From Arthrobacter sp. Edens01 (GTDB taxonomy: Bacteria; Actinomycetota; Actinomycetes; Actinomycetales; Micrococcaceae): a stretch of DNA of 64,000 bases. The notes under the pieces were generated by a model that searched no databases, was not told the DNA's origin, and worked only from the letters and a program-made list of their open reading frames with translations. Below, piece after piece: positions 52,585-60,469 of this stretch. Every line of letters begins with the position of its first letter. Positions within the stretch are counted from its first letter, which is position 1. The stretch covers positions 174,089 through 238,088 of the forward strand of contig NZ_LKIU01000004.1 in assembly GCF_001307035.1 (NCBI RefSeq), in the 5' to 3' direction. Made by a program: the position numbers and the translations under genes.

Positions 52585-55430
52585 TTTTCCTCCTGAAAGA
52601 ACCGTGAATAGTCGCTGAGCGCTGGGTCGGATTTGAGCTGTTCCCAGATATGCCGCACCCCGGCGGCGCCCATCAGCGTGGTGTGGTTGGTATACCGGTC
52701 CGATTCAGGGCGTGGCGGGAAGATGCCGGCGCGCATCGCATTCATGATGAGCCCGACGTCCTCACGCAGTGTGGCAACGACGTCGGGACCCACCGCGTAG
52801 CCTACGGTCGGTTTCTTTGCGGCCGAGGAGAGGAACCGGTACTCGGCCAGGACTTCAACGCCGGTGTCCTGCTGGAAACGTCGAGCGAACAGTCCATAGA
52901 CGGGCAGCTGAAATCGGGTGCCGCCAGCGGTCGGGTTGTCCGGACTGAGATCTTTGTACTTATCGGATTTGCCGCTCTTGTAGTCGATCACACGGACCCG
53001 GCCGTCGCTGTGCCGGTCGACCCTGTCCACCTTGCCCCGGAACAGCACCGTAGACCCATCGGAGAGCTTCAACTCCACCGGGGGGTCACCCGCGGAGCCG
53101 CCAAACTCGGCTTCCACGGCCACGTGCTGCCAGCCGTTGCCCCGCTCGCGGTCGTCGGTCACATGGGACTTCAGAAGATCGGCCCGGATCCGTGACTGGT
53201 CACGCTCCCACGTGTGTTTCAGCCACGCAGGGTTGGCGGTGGCAGCGAAAGCATCCTCGGCGAGTTTCAGCAGGCGTTCGGAAGAGACCGGGTGGGTGCC
53301 GAGAGCCAGCCCGCGGACATAATCCTCCAGCACCTGGTGCATCAGGTTGCCGCGCTGCATCTTGCTGATCTGGACTTCCAGCGTTACGTCTTCAAAGAGT
53401 TCCGCCCGGAGCACGCGGCGCAGGAGGTAGGTGAGCGGACTGATGACCCAGTCTTCAAGGTGGGTGGGGGAGATCGGCTTCTGCGGATCGACGACCTGAC
53501 CGGCTACCCCGGAGAGATCGCCGTTGAACCGGGAGAACGTTCCGTCGCGGCGATGTGACCGGGCTTCAAGTGAAGACTTCAGGACGGCGTCGTCGACGGC
53601 GTCGTTGGCAAGCAGGGTGCGCACCCTCCATTCCTGGGCGGTGGCGGGTCTGCCGGTGGGAGCTCCCTGCGTCAGCCCATGCGCAAAGGACGGCAGATGA
53701 CTGGGCTCCGCGCCGTCGAGCCAGCGGGAAGGGGAGTAGGTGCCTCCGGAGCGCAGGCTTCCGCGCGGAAACAGGATGGTCCGTTCCGTGCCGGTCGCGA
53801 GCAGCCGCCGGAATTGCTCTTTTAGAGCAGCCGTACGTTCATGGATGGTCGGGAGCGGGGCTTCGAGAAGCTCGCCGATGGAATCGGGCAGCAGGGGGTT
53901 CTCCCGGATGCGTGCCGGTGCCAGTCCGTCGGCGGCACCCAGGATGAAGCTGACATCGAGATCCCTTCCGACGCCGTCGTCGTAGGAGCCCAGAACCACA
54001 CCCGTACCGCTGGAGCCATGCCAGAAATGGTGCGAGGAGATGCCCCGCTCCATGGTGGACCGAACCGCGGCCGGGGTGGGGGCCGGCGCAATACCCTGCA
54101 GCAGCTCGAGCTCCCGGATGACCTGCAGAAGGTCCTCGCCTGCCTTGGCTACCTCCGGACGCTCTGCCTGGGACCGCGGAGCGAAGAATTCGGCAACGAA
54201 TCTGGTCAGAGCGTCTGCTGCGTCAGCCCATCCTGCGGCTGAGAATACCTCGGTCAGACGTTCACCGAGGACGGCCGCAAACTCCATAAAGCTGGCGTAA
54301 TCCTGCTGCCGCTGCACTTCGTAACCGGACAATTCGGAGTCGTCGTCATTTTCTTCTGCTTCGGCCGGGGGATGAGCATGCAGGCGTTCACAGGCTGCGC
54401 TGCTGGGCAGGGAACCGTTCTGCCAGTGGAGGCTCCCTTGTGCCATGACATCCAGGATTATGCGCAGGTCCGGAGCCGCAGGATCGAGGCTCAGTAGCCT
54501 GGTGACCCCGCGCCCGAGGGAGGTGTCGGCCAGGCCGTGAGAACCCGTACCGACGAATTCGATTCCGGCTTCATGCAGGCGCTGGGCCAGCAGGGCTCGA
54601 TAGGGATCCGCTGCCGAGTAGAAAACCCCGATGCGGTGTCCAGGGACTCCTGCGGCAAGCTTGTCGGCGACCAGACGGACGACGGCGCGGGCCTCGTCAT
54701 CGGCGTCGGAAGCGCTGAGGACCATCTGGCCGGGAAGTGGAGGTGCTGCAGCGGTGAACTGGATCAGCCCGGCATGCTGCACCAGTGACGTCCGAAAGGC
54801 CGCGGCAGACGGATCTCGGTCCGCAGCGGGCTGGACGGCCAAGACGGTTCCCAGCCGCTTCAGGATTTGGGGGCTGTCCAGGGCAGCTGCTGCGGCTGTG
54901 AAGAGATCGTGGTCGGTATACCAGCGGGAAGTTAGTGCTGCAGCAGCCTTCCGATGGATTCGGGCAACCTCCGCTACCAGCGGCGGCAACCGGTCGATGT
55001 CTGCTGGACAAACGGAATCAAGGACTGCTGAGGTCTCGGCCACGGCGCGCGCCGTGGCAGGCTGGCCGGCAACCTCGGAAAACAAACCGGGTGCTTCAGT
55101 CAGGACGGCTGTGATGGCGCCTTCACGGACTACTCCAGGAAGAGGCACACGGCGGGCTAGCTGTCCGCGGGCAGCGGCGATTTCGTCGGCGAGGTCACGA
55201 AGAGTAAGGAGACGAACGCCGGCACTTCCGCGCCCGCCGTTGCTGACCCGTCCAAGGTAGTGGGCCACATCCAGGGCGGCGGAATGGGAGGGGGCGATGA
55301 CCGTGACGGGCTGGAGCGGTCCGCTCTCTTGGGCGGCAGCAACGGTGTCGGCCAGCTCCTTCAGCAGATCGGCCATGCGGCCAAAGCTCCGGGTGCCCGG
55401 ACGCACGTCCGGATCTGTAGCAGTACTCAA
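52581..55430 (-). CDS. AddB-like PD-(D/E)XK nuclease subunit
   Basis: A 949-residue AddB-like protein. The N-terminal helicase-like half (TVIAPSHSAALDVAHYLGRV) shows no Walker A loop, so it is probably structural. The C-terminal nuclease has ISPTHLEDWVISPLTYLLRR, RGNLMHQVLEDYVRG, and the catalytic GKVDRVDRHSDGRVRVIDYK. Canonical AddB has four Fe-S Cys around this domain, the first in the motif corresponding to EDWVISPL; none is seen. TTG start after GGGGGAG. It would partner the AddA-like protein as a two-nuclease machine. Confidence 0.82.
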   Translation of the reverse strand: MSTATDPDVRPGTRSFGRMADLLKELADTVAAAQESGPLQPVTVIAPSHSAALDVAHYLGRVSNGGRGSAGVRLLTLRDLADEIAAARGQLARRVPLPGVVREGAITAVLTEAPGLFSEVAGQPATARAVAETSAVLDSVCPADIDRLPPLVAEVARIHRKAAAALTSRWYTDHDLFTAAAAALDSPQILKRLGTVLAVQPAADRDPSAAAFRTSLVQHAGLIQFTAAAPPLPGQMVLSASDADDEARAVVRLVADKLAAGVPGHRIGVFYSAADPYRALLAQRLHEAGIEFVGTGSHGLADTSLGRGVTRLLSLDPAAPDLRIILDVMAQGSLHWQNGSLPSSAACERLHAHPPAEAEENDDDSELSGYEVQRQQDYASFMEFAAVLGERLTEVFSAAGWADAADALTRFVAEFFAPRSQAERPEVAKAGEDLLQVIRELELLQGIAPAPTPAAVRSTMERGISSHHFWHGSSGTGVVLGSYDDGVGRDLDVSFILGAADGLAPARIRENPLLPDSIGELLEAPLPTIHERTAALKEQFRRLLATGTERTILFPRGSLRSGGTYSPSRWLDGAEPSHLPSFAHGLTQGAPTGRPATAQEWRVRTLLANDAVDDAVLKSSLEARSHRRDGTFSRFNGDLSGVAGQVVDPQKPISPTHLEDWVISPLTYLLRRVLRAELFEDVTLEVQISKMQRGNLMHQVLEDYVRGLALGTHPVSSERLLKLAEDAFAATANPAWLKHTWERDQSRIRADLLKSHVTDDRERGNGWQHVAVEAEFGGSAGDPPVELKLSDGSTVLFRGKVDRVDRHSDGRVRVIDYKSGKSDKYKDLSPDNPTAGGTRFQLPVYGLFARRFQQDTGVEVLAEYRFLSSAAKKPTVGYAVGPDVVATLREDVGLIMNAMRAGIFPPRPESDRYTNHTTLMGAAGVRHIWEQLKSDPALSDYSRFFQEEK

Positions 55431-55462
55431 CAAACTCCCCCTTGTTATTAAGTGACTTCAAC

Positions 55463-55513
55463 CTAGCAGTCGGCGCTCTTGTGGACGGATGATGTGTCCG
55501 TGTTGTTGCGCAT
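55463..55513 (-). CDS. 16-residue leader ORF
   Basis: ATG CGC AAC AAC ... TGC TAG encodes MRNNTDTSSVHKSADC and is preceded by GAGGAGG, the strongest ribosome site nearby. It lies in the ~100-bp gap between the RNase H and the AddB-like genes and overlaps a small hairpin (ACGGA...TCCGT, 55485-55501). It may couple or regulate translation of the AddB-like gene, or be fortuitous. Confidence 0.4.
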   Translation of the reverse strand: MRNNTDTSSVHKSADC

Positions 55514-55533
55514 CGTTCCTCCTCAGGCAACTA

Positions 55534-56460
55534 TTAGGCGGCCAGCGCCATGGAAGAGCGGCGGATATCGACGGCGACGTCCAACCGGACCTGTTCAGCG
55601 AGACGCAACGTTTCTTCGTGGCCAAGCTCCGCTTCCTGTGCCCGGCGGGCGAGGACGGCCAAACGGTCGGCCGCGGTGTTGTGGGGGTCGCCGTTGTGCC
55701 CGCGGACCCAGCTGAAGGTGACTGAGGAGAACCTGACACAGTGCAGGATGCGTGCCACTTCTTCCCGGCAGAAACGGTTGGCCGAGGGAGGTTCAAAACC
55801 TGGATCAGTCAGCATCCGCAGCGCGAGCTGGCTGTCAGAACGGACGGTGATCTCCGTTTCTCCCAGCATCGACCCCGCATAAGTGTTCCTGGCCGCCTGG
55901 AGCCCCAAGCGGATAGAACGCAGTTCACCCTCCAGAATGCTCGAACCCCGAGACGCCTTCTGGCCGAGGACCAGGCGGGACTGGGAACCAAAATCAACCA
56001 GCCAGCCGTGGCCGAGCCAAGGCGAGGTTCTGCCGCGGGACGAATCCGCGGTGATGGTGCACCGGGCGTGGAGTACTTGGATGTCCCGGCACAGTGCTTC
56101 GTCCAGTGCCACGATCGCTGCTGCAGGAGGATAAGTGTGGCTGGCCGTGAGCCCCGCCGCGCGGAGCCCCTCGGCTGTGTTCTCGTCATCGCAGAACACA
56201 GGTTCTGTGGAGCTGCGCAGGTGGCGCACGACGGCGGCGCGAACCTGACTGAACAGGCTGCGGTTGCGTGTGCCAGCGGCCGACGCTTCCACTGACCCTG
56301 ATTCGACGGCCAGCAACTTTGCGCCCTCTGTTCTGGTGACCGCCCAGAAGAGACGCCCGTGTTTTGGACTGATACGTACGGATACTCCACTGCGGAGTTT
56401 CAACACCTCTTCGGCAGACATGAGGCGGTGCGTGGGCGGAACAGGGACGGGGTAGGACAT
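55534..56460 (-). CDS. RNase H-like protein
   Basis: A 308-residue protein. The N-terminal ~130 residues are unassigned. The C-terminal half is an RNase H fold with all acidic residues: TITADSSRG, ILEGELRSIRLG, TVRSDSQLALRM, and WVRGHNGDPHNTAADRLA (His and last Asp). It should cut RNA in RNA-DNA hybrids. AGGAGG before ATG 56460. A damage-type promoter at 56532-56555 drives it and possibly the downstream helicase-nuclease genes. Confidence 0.85.
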   Translation of the reverse strand: MSYPVPVPPTHRLMSAEEVLKLRSGVSVRISPKHGRLFWAVTRTEGAKLLAVESGSVEASAAGTRNRSLFSQVRAAVVRHLRSSTEPVFCDDENTAEGLRAAGLTASHTYPPAAAIVALDEALCRDIQVLHARCTITADSSRGRTSPWLGHGWLVDFGSQSRLVLGQKASRGSSILEGELRSIRLGLQAARNTYAGSMLGETEITVRSDSQLALRMLTDPGFEPPSANRFCREEVARILHCVRFSSVTFSWVRGHNGDPHNTAADRLAVLARRAQEAELGHEETLRLAEQVRLDVAVDIRRSSMALAA

Positions 56461-56531
56461 CGGCGCCTCCTGGCGGTAGTCGACAACGCATTACAAGGGG
56501 TGACCTCCGGCACTGGCAGGAGATGTGGTTC

Positions 56532-56555
56532 ACAGTAGGGGGCGCCTCTGACATT
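56532..56555 (-). promoter_or_regulatory. PafBC / RecA-NDp-like promoter of the RNase H gene
   Basis: On the minus strand ATGTCAGAG, eight bases, TACTGT. The element shares about 20 of 24 bases with the one at 57911-57934. The expected start is near 56525. Confidence 0.65.
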
Positions 56556-56622
56556 GCAGCTAGGAGCAGGCGCTAAGAATTTTTTGTAACTCCTGAGCTC
56601 CCCTGGGTCAGGGCAGAAGAGC

Positions 56623-57873
56623 TTAGGACCAGCCGAAACCGCAGGACTGGTTCATGCACTGCCACCGGTGCTTCGGCGTTTCATCGGTCACGACGCACCC
56701 CGTGTGGATGACCTTGGGATTCGGGTTGTCTGGATCCGGGAACCACATTCCGAGAACTATCGGCCACGCCTCCTCGCCGCATACGGGGCAGGTCCGTGTC
56801 CCGTCCTCCTTTTCCTCAGGTGGACCCCCGACTAGCTTCAGCGCACTCTCCCAGGTTCCGAAGCGCTGAATGACCTCAACTGCGGAAGGACGATTCTGCG
56901 AGCAGGCCTGTTCGGCGATGTACCAAGCGTCGTAGGACCCAAGGGTGAGGGGAAGTTCCATGTCTGTGGCTTCTTCGACGAACGCGTCCAACGCATCTAC
57001 GAAATCGTCATGATGGAACAGGTCCTGACTGTGCATGACCTTCAGGCCTGCACTCCTAAGGGTGTCGTCCCAGTATGTGTCGCCCAGCCGGCGGCGCAGG
57101 TCGGGGCCAGATACAGGCCACGGCGCGGCGCCGTCCACGGTGATCGTTCCGAGGCGCCGCCGGATCGTGTCCGCGCAACTGACGTAATCGGCATAGGAAA
57201 GGTGGGTAACGGTGCGGGCTCGGATGGCTAGGGCCGTGGTTTCTGCAACTGCCAGGAAGTCGGCAAACCGGCGGTAGGAGAACGAGTCGGGGAACAATTG
57301 ACGGAACCCCGCGACAGTCTCCGGCGAGATCCTGGCCAGAGCCAGCTGGTGATCCGGTTCAATCCCGTGATGGATCCCGGTCACGTAGAGCAGCGAGATG
57401 CGGTCTGCTGCAGTAGGCCGAGGACGTTCCGTCTTGTAGGGCTCACTCGAGGGCGGCCTTGGGTACTCAAGCAGGTCGCCAACGTAATCGACGTCTTCGA
57501 TACGGCCAAGGGACTGAAGGACGATGGGGATTTCGCGTGGCGTGATGTCCGTATCCCGCAGCTGGTGAATAAGCCGCAGGTTATCCACGATGCTCTTCTC
57601 TGCTTTTTGAACAGCGCGCCGCACCGCCTTGGACCGCTGCAGATGCAGGGGCCCAGAACTGTGCCGGTACGCAAGTTCCCGGCACAGGATCTCCAACCCG
57701 AGCCCTGATGAAAATGCGATCTCGCGAAGCGGGGCACCGCGGCGGTATTCCTCAACGAGGTCATACACCGGGGCAGGCCCGATGCACGCGTTGACTTGAA
57801 CGGCCGGCAGAGCACTCACGCCGGTCGGTTCTGAAGCTCCGGTTCCGGAGCCGCCCATCCCTACTGCTGCCAT
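56623..57873 (-). CDS. HEAR-repeat / zinc-ribbon protein of unknown function
   Basis: A 416-residue protein. Around residues 35-65 is a helix-turn-helix-like stretch (YDLVEEYRRGAPLREIAFSS). Later a segment LTLGSYDAWYIAEQACSQ, PSAVEVIQRFGTWESALKLV resembles a homing-endonuclease-associated DNA-binding repeat. The C-terminus is a zinc ribbon: CPVCGEEAW, then CVV... and WQCMNQSCGFGWS. No catalytic core is evident, so it is probably a sequence-specific DNA-binding protein. The ATG at 57873 follows AAGGGAG. It is first in the 48-58 kb series and has its own damage-type promoter. Confidence 0.75.
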   Translation of the reverse strand: MAAVGMGGSGTGASEPTGVSALPAVQVNACIGPAPVYDLVEEYRRGAPLREIAFSSGLGLEILCRELAYRHSSGPLHLQRSKAVRRAVQKAEKSIVDNLRLIHQLRDTDITPREIPIVLQSLGRIEDVDYVGDLLEYPRPPSSEPYKTERPRPTAADRISLLYVTGIHHGIEPDHQLALARISPETVAGFRQLFPDSFSYRRFADFLAVAETTALAIRARTVTHLSYADYVSCADTIRRRLGTITVDGAAPWPVSGPDLRRRLGDTYWDDTLRSAGLKVMHSQDLFHHDDFVDALDAFVEEATDMELPLTLGSYDAWYIAEQACSQNRPSAVEVIQRFGTWESALKLVGGPPEEKEDGTRTCPVCGEEAWPIVLGMWFPDPDNPNPKVIHTGCVVTDETPKHRWQCMNQSCGFGWS

Positions 57874-57910
57874 CAAGCTCCCTTCGGATGTGAACTAGCT
57901 CATGCTGCAT

Positions 57911-57934
57911 ACATTAGGGGGCGGCTCTGACATT
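57911..57934 (-). promoter_or_regulatory. PafBC / RecA-NDp-like promoter of the HEAR/zinc-ribbon gene
   Basis: On the minus strand ATGTCAGAG, eight bases, TAATGT. The start point would be near 57904, about 30 nt before the ATG. Confidence 0.65.
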
Positions 57935-57943
57935 GCTCGTTCA

Positions 57944-59434
57944 CTAGGCCGGTGTCGACCCCGCGTCCGCGTCCTGAGCCGCGAGCACCTCCCGGAACGC
58001 GGGGTTCGGATTGGCGCGGGGGAGTGCCCGCAGAACCCGCTTCGAGGCATCCAGTGCCGACCCGCCTGCCACCCGCGCGCCGTATAGGGCGGCGACGCTT
58101 GGAGTCCGGGACTCCGCCCGCACACAGTGAACCAGGACGGTTCTGCCCTCAGCCCGGAAGAGCTCGACGGCGGCCGCAGCCTCATTCAGCACGTGCGCAG
58201 CGGCGGCATTGGACTCGGGGGATGCCGAATCGACTAGCCAGAATGTTGCCTGGTTCTCCGGGGCAATGCCGGTGACGTCTTCGGTTCCCAGGCGGCACAG
58301 GCTGACCACCGCATCGATGCCCAGCTCCTCCGTCCTGCAGAGTGCACCCACCCCACCCAGCCATACGCCGTCGTCGTCCGGGTGCTGTACCAGCGCGTCG
58401 GTGCGGCTCCGGCCGCTGTAGTCCTGGTGCCCGGTCCGTGGCCAGATGTAGTTCTGCTTGCCCTTTCCAGCAGCCAGCTCGGCGCCCAGAATCATAAGGT
58501 CACGGGTGCGCAGCCCCGGCCAGCCGTGCAGCCGACGGCGCCACTCGAACGGCACGGCCGAGAACCCATAGACAGCGCCGAGCAGCGACCCAGCGATCGC
58601 CGCCACAGTGTCCGTGTCGTTTCCGCCGCGGACTGCTTCTTCCAGGGCAGCGCGAAGATGCTGCGGCCCAGCGGGCGAGGCGCCGGTGGATGTGATGGCG
58701 CTCCAGGCACCCTGCAGCGCTTCAACTACCCAGCCATTTTGAGCGAAGTCTCGGGGACGGGACCTCTCAGCCGTTTCGATGCGCTTCCGCCACAGGTCCG
58801 CGCGGCCCGTTTCCAGCAGAGCCAGGCCAGCCCGGAGATCCAGCTGCCCGGTCAGGACGGCCTGGCGGATGGCGATGCACCATAGTCCGCAAGCCTCACC
58901 CGCATCGTATTCATAATGGGTCAAGGCACTCAGTCCGACGGCGGCCGTCATCAAATCGGTGGGATCCCGGTGCAGGTAGGCCAGCGCCAGCGGCGCGGTG
59001 CGCATCAGTGACCCGTTGCCGGCGCTGCGGCCTGAGCGACCATGAAACTCCGCGGCGGCTTCCGCGAAATCCCCAGCAGTCACGGTTCGGCGATCCTTAT
59101 CCGCTGCGCGGGAAGCTGCTGAAATCACCGTTCGTGTCTGCGCTCCGACGTCCTTCCCGTCGCGCGCCCAGTCCGTCCAGGCCTGGACCACGGCATCAAA
59201 AGCGGCGGGGGCCGCGCCGTATTCCAGCAGCGCTTCGGCGATAGGGATTGCCATTGACGTATCGTCGGTCCATTCGGCCGGCTCGAACCCGAACGGGCCG
59301 CCGCCCTTCATGCAGACGTCGGCGCCGTCGGTGAGCGGGGGACCGAATTCGTATCCCGCGCCGAGGGCATCGCCTGCCGCCAGGGCCACGAGAACGCCGG
59401 CGGCGCGATCATTCTGCAAAGAGTTTAGGTTCAT
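57944..59434 (-). CDS. ADP-ribosylglycohydrolase fused to a rhodanese/DSP-type phosphatase
   Basis: A 496-residue fusion. The N-terminal ~310 residues are an ADP-ribosylglycohydrolase with both metal motifs (WTDDTSMAI and GNDTDTVAAIAG). After a linker, the C-terminal ~170 residues form a dual-specificity-phosphatase fold with the CX5R loop in LVHCVRAESRTPSVAALYG. The known NAD-linked ARG-phosphatase systems have the same parts. It probably removes ADP-ribose and then a phosphate. It overlaps the ARPP-1 gene by 4 bp. Confidence 0.88.
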   Translation of the reverse strand: MNLNSLQNDRAAGVLVALAAGDALGAGYEFGPPLTDGADVCMKGGGPFGFEPAEWTDDTSMAIPIAEALLEYGAAPAAFDAVVQAWTDWARDGKDVGAQTRTVISAASRAADKDRRTVTAGDFAEAAAEFHGRSGRSAGNGSLMRTAPLALAYLHRDPTDLMTAAVGLSALTHYEYDAGEACGLWCIAIRQAVLTGQLDLRAGLALLETGRADLWRKRIETAERSRPRDFAQNGWVVEALQGAWSAITSTGASPAGPQHLRAALEEAVRGGNDTDTVAAIAGSLLGAVYGFSAVPFEWRRRLHGWPGLRTRDLMILGAELAAGKGKQNYIWPRTGHQDYSGRSRTDALVQHPDDDGVWLGGVGALCRTEELGIDAVVSLCRLGTEDVTGIAPENQATFWLVDSASPESNAAAAHVLNEAAAAVELFRAEGRTVLVHCVRAESRTPSVAALYGARVAGGSALDASKRVLRALPRANPNPAFREVLAAQDADAGSTPA

Positions 59435-60378
59435 ACGGCCTCCATCAGGGGGTGGTTGGTGTTCCAGTAGCTCACGTGGACAATCTCAGGTTCCCGGTCG
59501 GGGAGGTTGACCGCGATGCCCGAGGCGCGGACGGGTCCGCGGGTTCCGCTGATGACCCGGCTGCGCATGGTGTCATGCCGCCGGGCGCCGCCGCAGCCGT
59601 AGAATTCGCCGAAATCCATGGGACCGGCGATTGCTGCCAGGTCCCGGGCAGCCTGCCCCGGCATCGGTGGGGCGTTCCGCGCTGAATCGGGCAGCAGCAG
59701 CTCCGCGTCCAGCAGTACAGCCTCGATGAGCTGGCGGTAGTGCTGGCGGAACAGCGTCGCGGTACCGAAGACTTCCAGCAGCAGCGGCTGCCCGGCAATC
59801 CCGATCACCACTCCGCGCTGCCCTTCGAGGGGTTTCGGAATCTGAGGTACGGAGTGGTGCCGTGTGTTCCCGCCAAAGCGGTCCAGATGCTCCGGGAGGG
59901 AGCTGGTGGCCGAGGGGCCGCGGGCGGCATCAAACCGCCGGACCCGTTCCCAGATCTGTGCCTGGCTGTCACGTCCCGGTGCCGCGCCGGCATAGACCAG
60001 CTCGGACCGGACACTCAGGGGTGCCCTTCGTGCAAGGCGGCGGTGGATGCTCTGGCCTGCCTCCCAGCGCCCGGCCTCAACACAAAAGGTCTCAACATCC
60101 ATGGATTCGCCGGGGGCGATGAGCACATCCCGGGCGCAGGTACGGTGCTGCTGGCCTCCCTCCAGCAGCTCTCCTTCGAGCAACAGGGCGTTGGTTTTTC
60201 CTTTATTCAGGATGGTCAGATTGCCCACCCTTGCGCCGGATGTCAGCTCGGACACTGCGATGTCGGCTTTCAATCCGGTGCTGATGCCGAGCCGTCCGCC
60301 TCCGGCAGTCCAGACGGGAAAGATGGTGACCGGTCCGACGGCGGTGCCGGCACCTACGTGGAGCTGTGGAATCTTCAT
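59431..60378 (-). CDS. ARPP-1-like protein, partner of the ADP-ribosylglycohydrolase
   Basis: A 315-residue protein with the ARPP-1 signature NLTILNKGKTNALLLEGELL, EGGQQHRTCARDVLI and APGESMDVETFCVEAGRWE. ARPP stands for ARG and rhodanese-phosphatase-associated protein, so the neighbour confirms the call. The family's role is not established; it accompanies NAD/ADP-ribose metabolism. It is divergent from an NrtR-like regulator whose palindrome overlaps its promoter. Confidence 0.85.
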   Translation of the reverse strand: MKIPQLHVGAGTAVGPVTIFPVWTAGGGRLGISTGLKADIAVSELTSGARVGNLTILNKGKTNALLLEGELLEGGQQHRTCARDVLIAPGESMDVETFCVEAGRWEAGQSIHRRLARRAPLSVRSELVYAGAAPGRDSQAQIWERVRRFDAARGPSATSSLPEHLDRFGGNTRHHSVPQIPKPLEGQRGVVIGIAGQPLLLEVFGTATLFRQHYRQLIEAVLLDAELLLPDSARNAPPMPGQAARDLAAIAGPMDFGEFYGCGGARRHDTMRSRVISGTRGPVRASGIAVNLPDREPEIVHVSYWNTNHPLMEAV

Positions 60379-60393
60379 GGCGAACTCCTTCCT

Positions 60394-60413
60394 TTAGCGC
60401 AGATTCGCGCTAA
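60394..60413. promoter_or_regulatory. NrtR-type operator palindrome
   Basis: A perfect inverted repeat TTAGCGC-agattc-GCGCTAA in the divergent region. A second, looser repeat GTTGC...GCAAC lies at 60433-60451. The position is ideal for control of the ARPP-1/ADP-ribosylglycohydrolase operon and autoregulation. Confidence 0.7.
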
Positions 60414-60469
60414 CTTCTTTCAGTATGCGCCGGTTGCATCTTTTGCGCAACATTGAGATAAATGCAGGT

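Noticed and set aside
49279..55430. Naming the helicase-nuclease pair adnAB
   Set aside because: AdnA and AdnB are both UvrD-type; here the second subunit is AddB-like with no visible helicase motifs.
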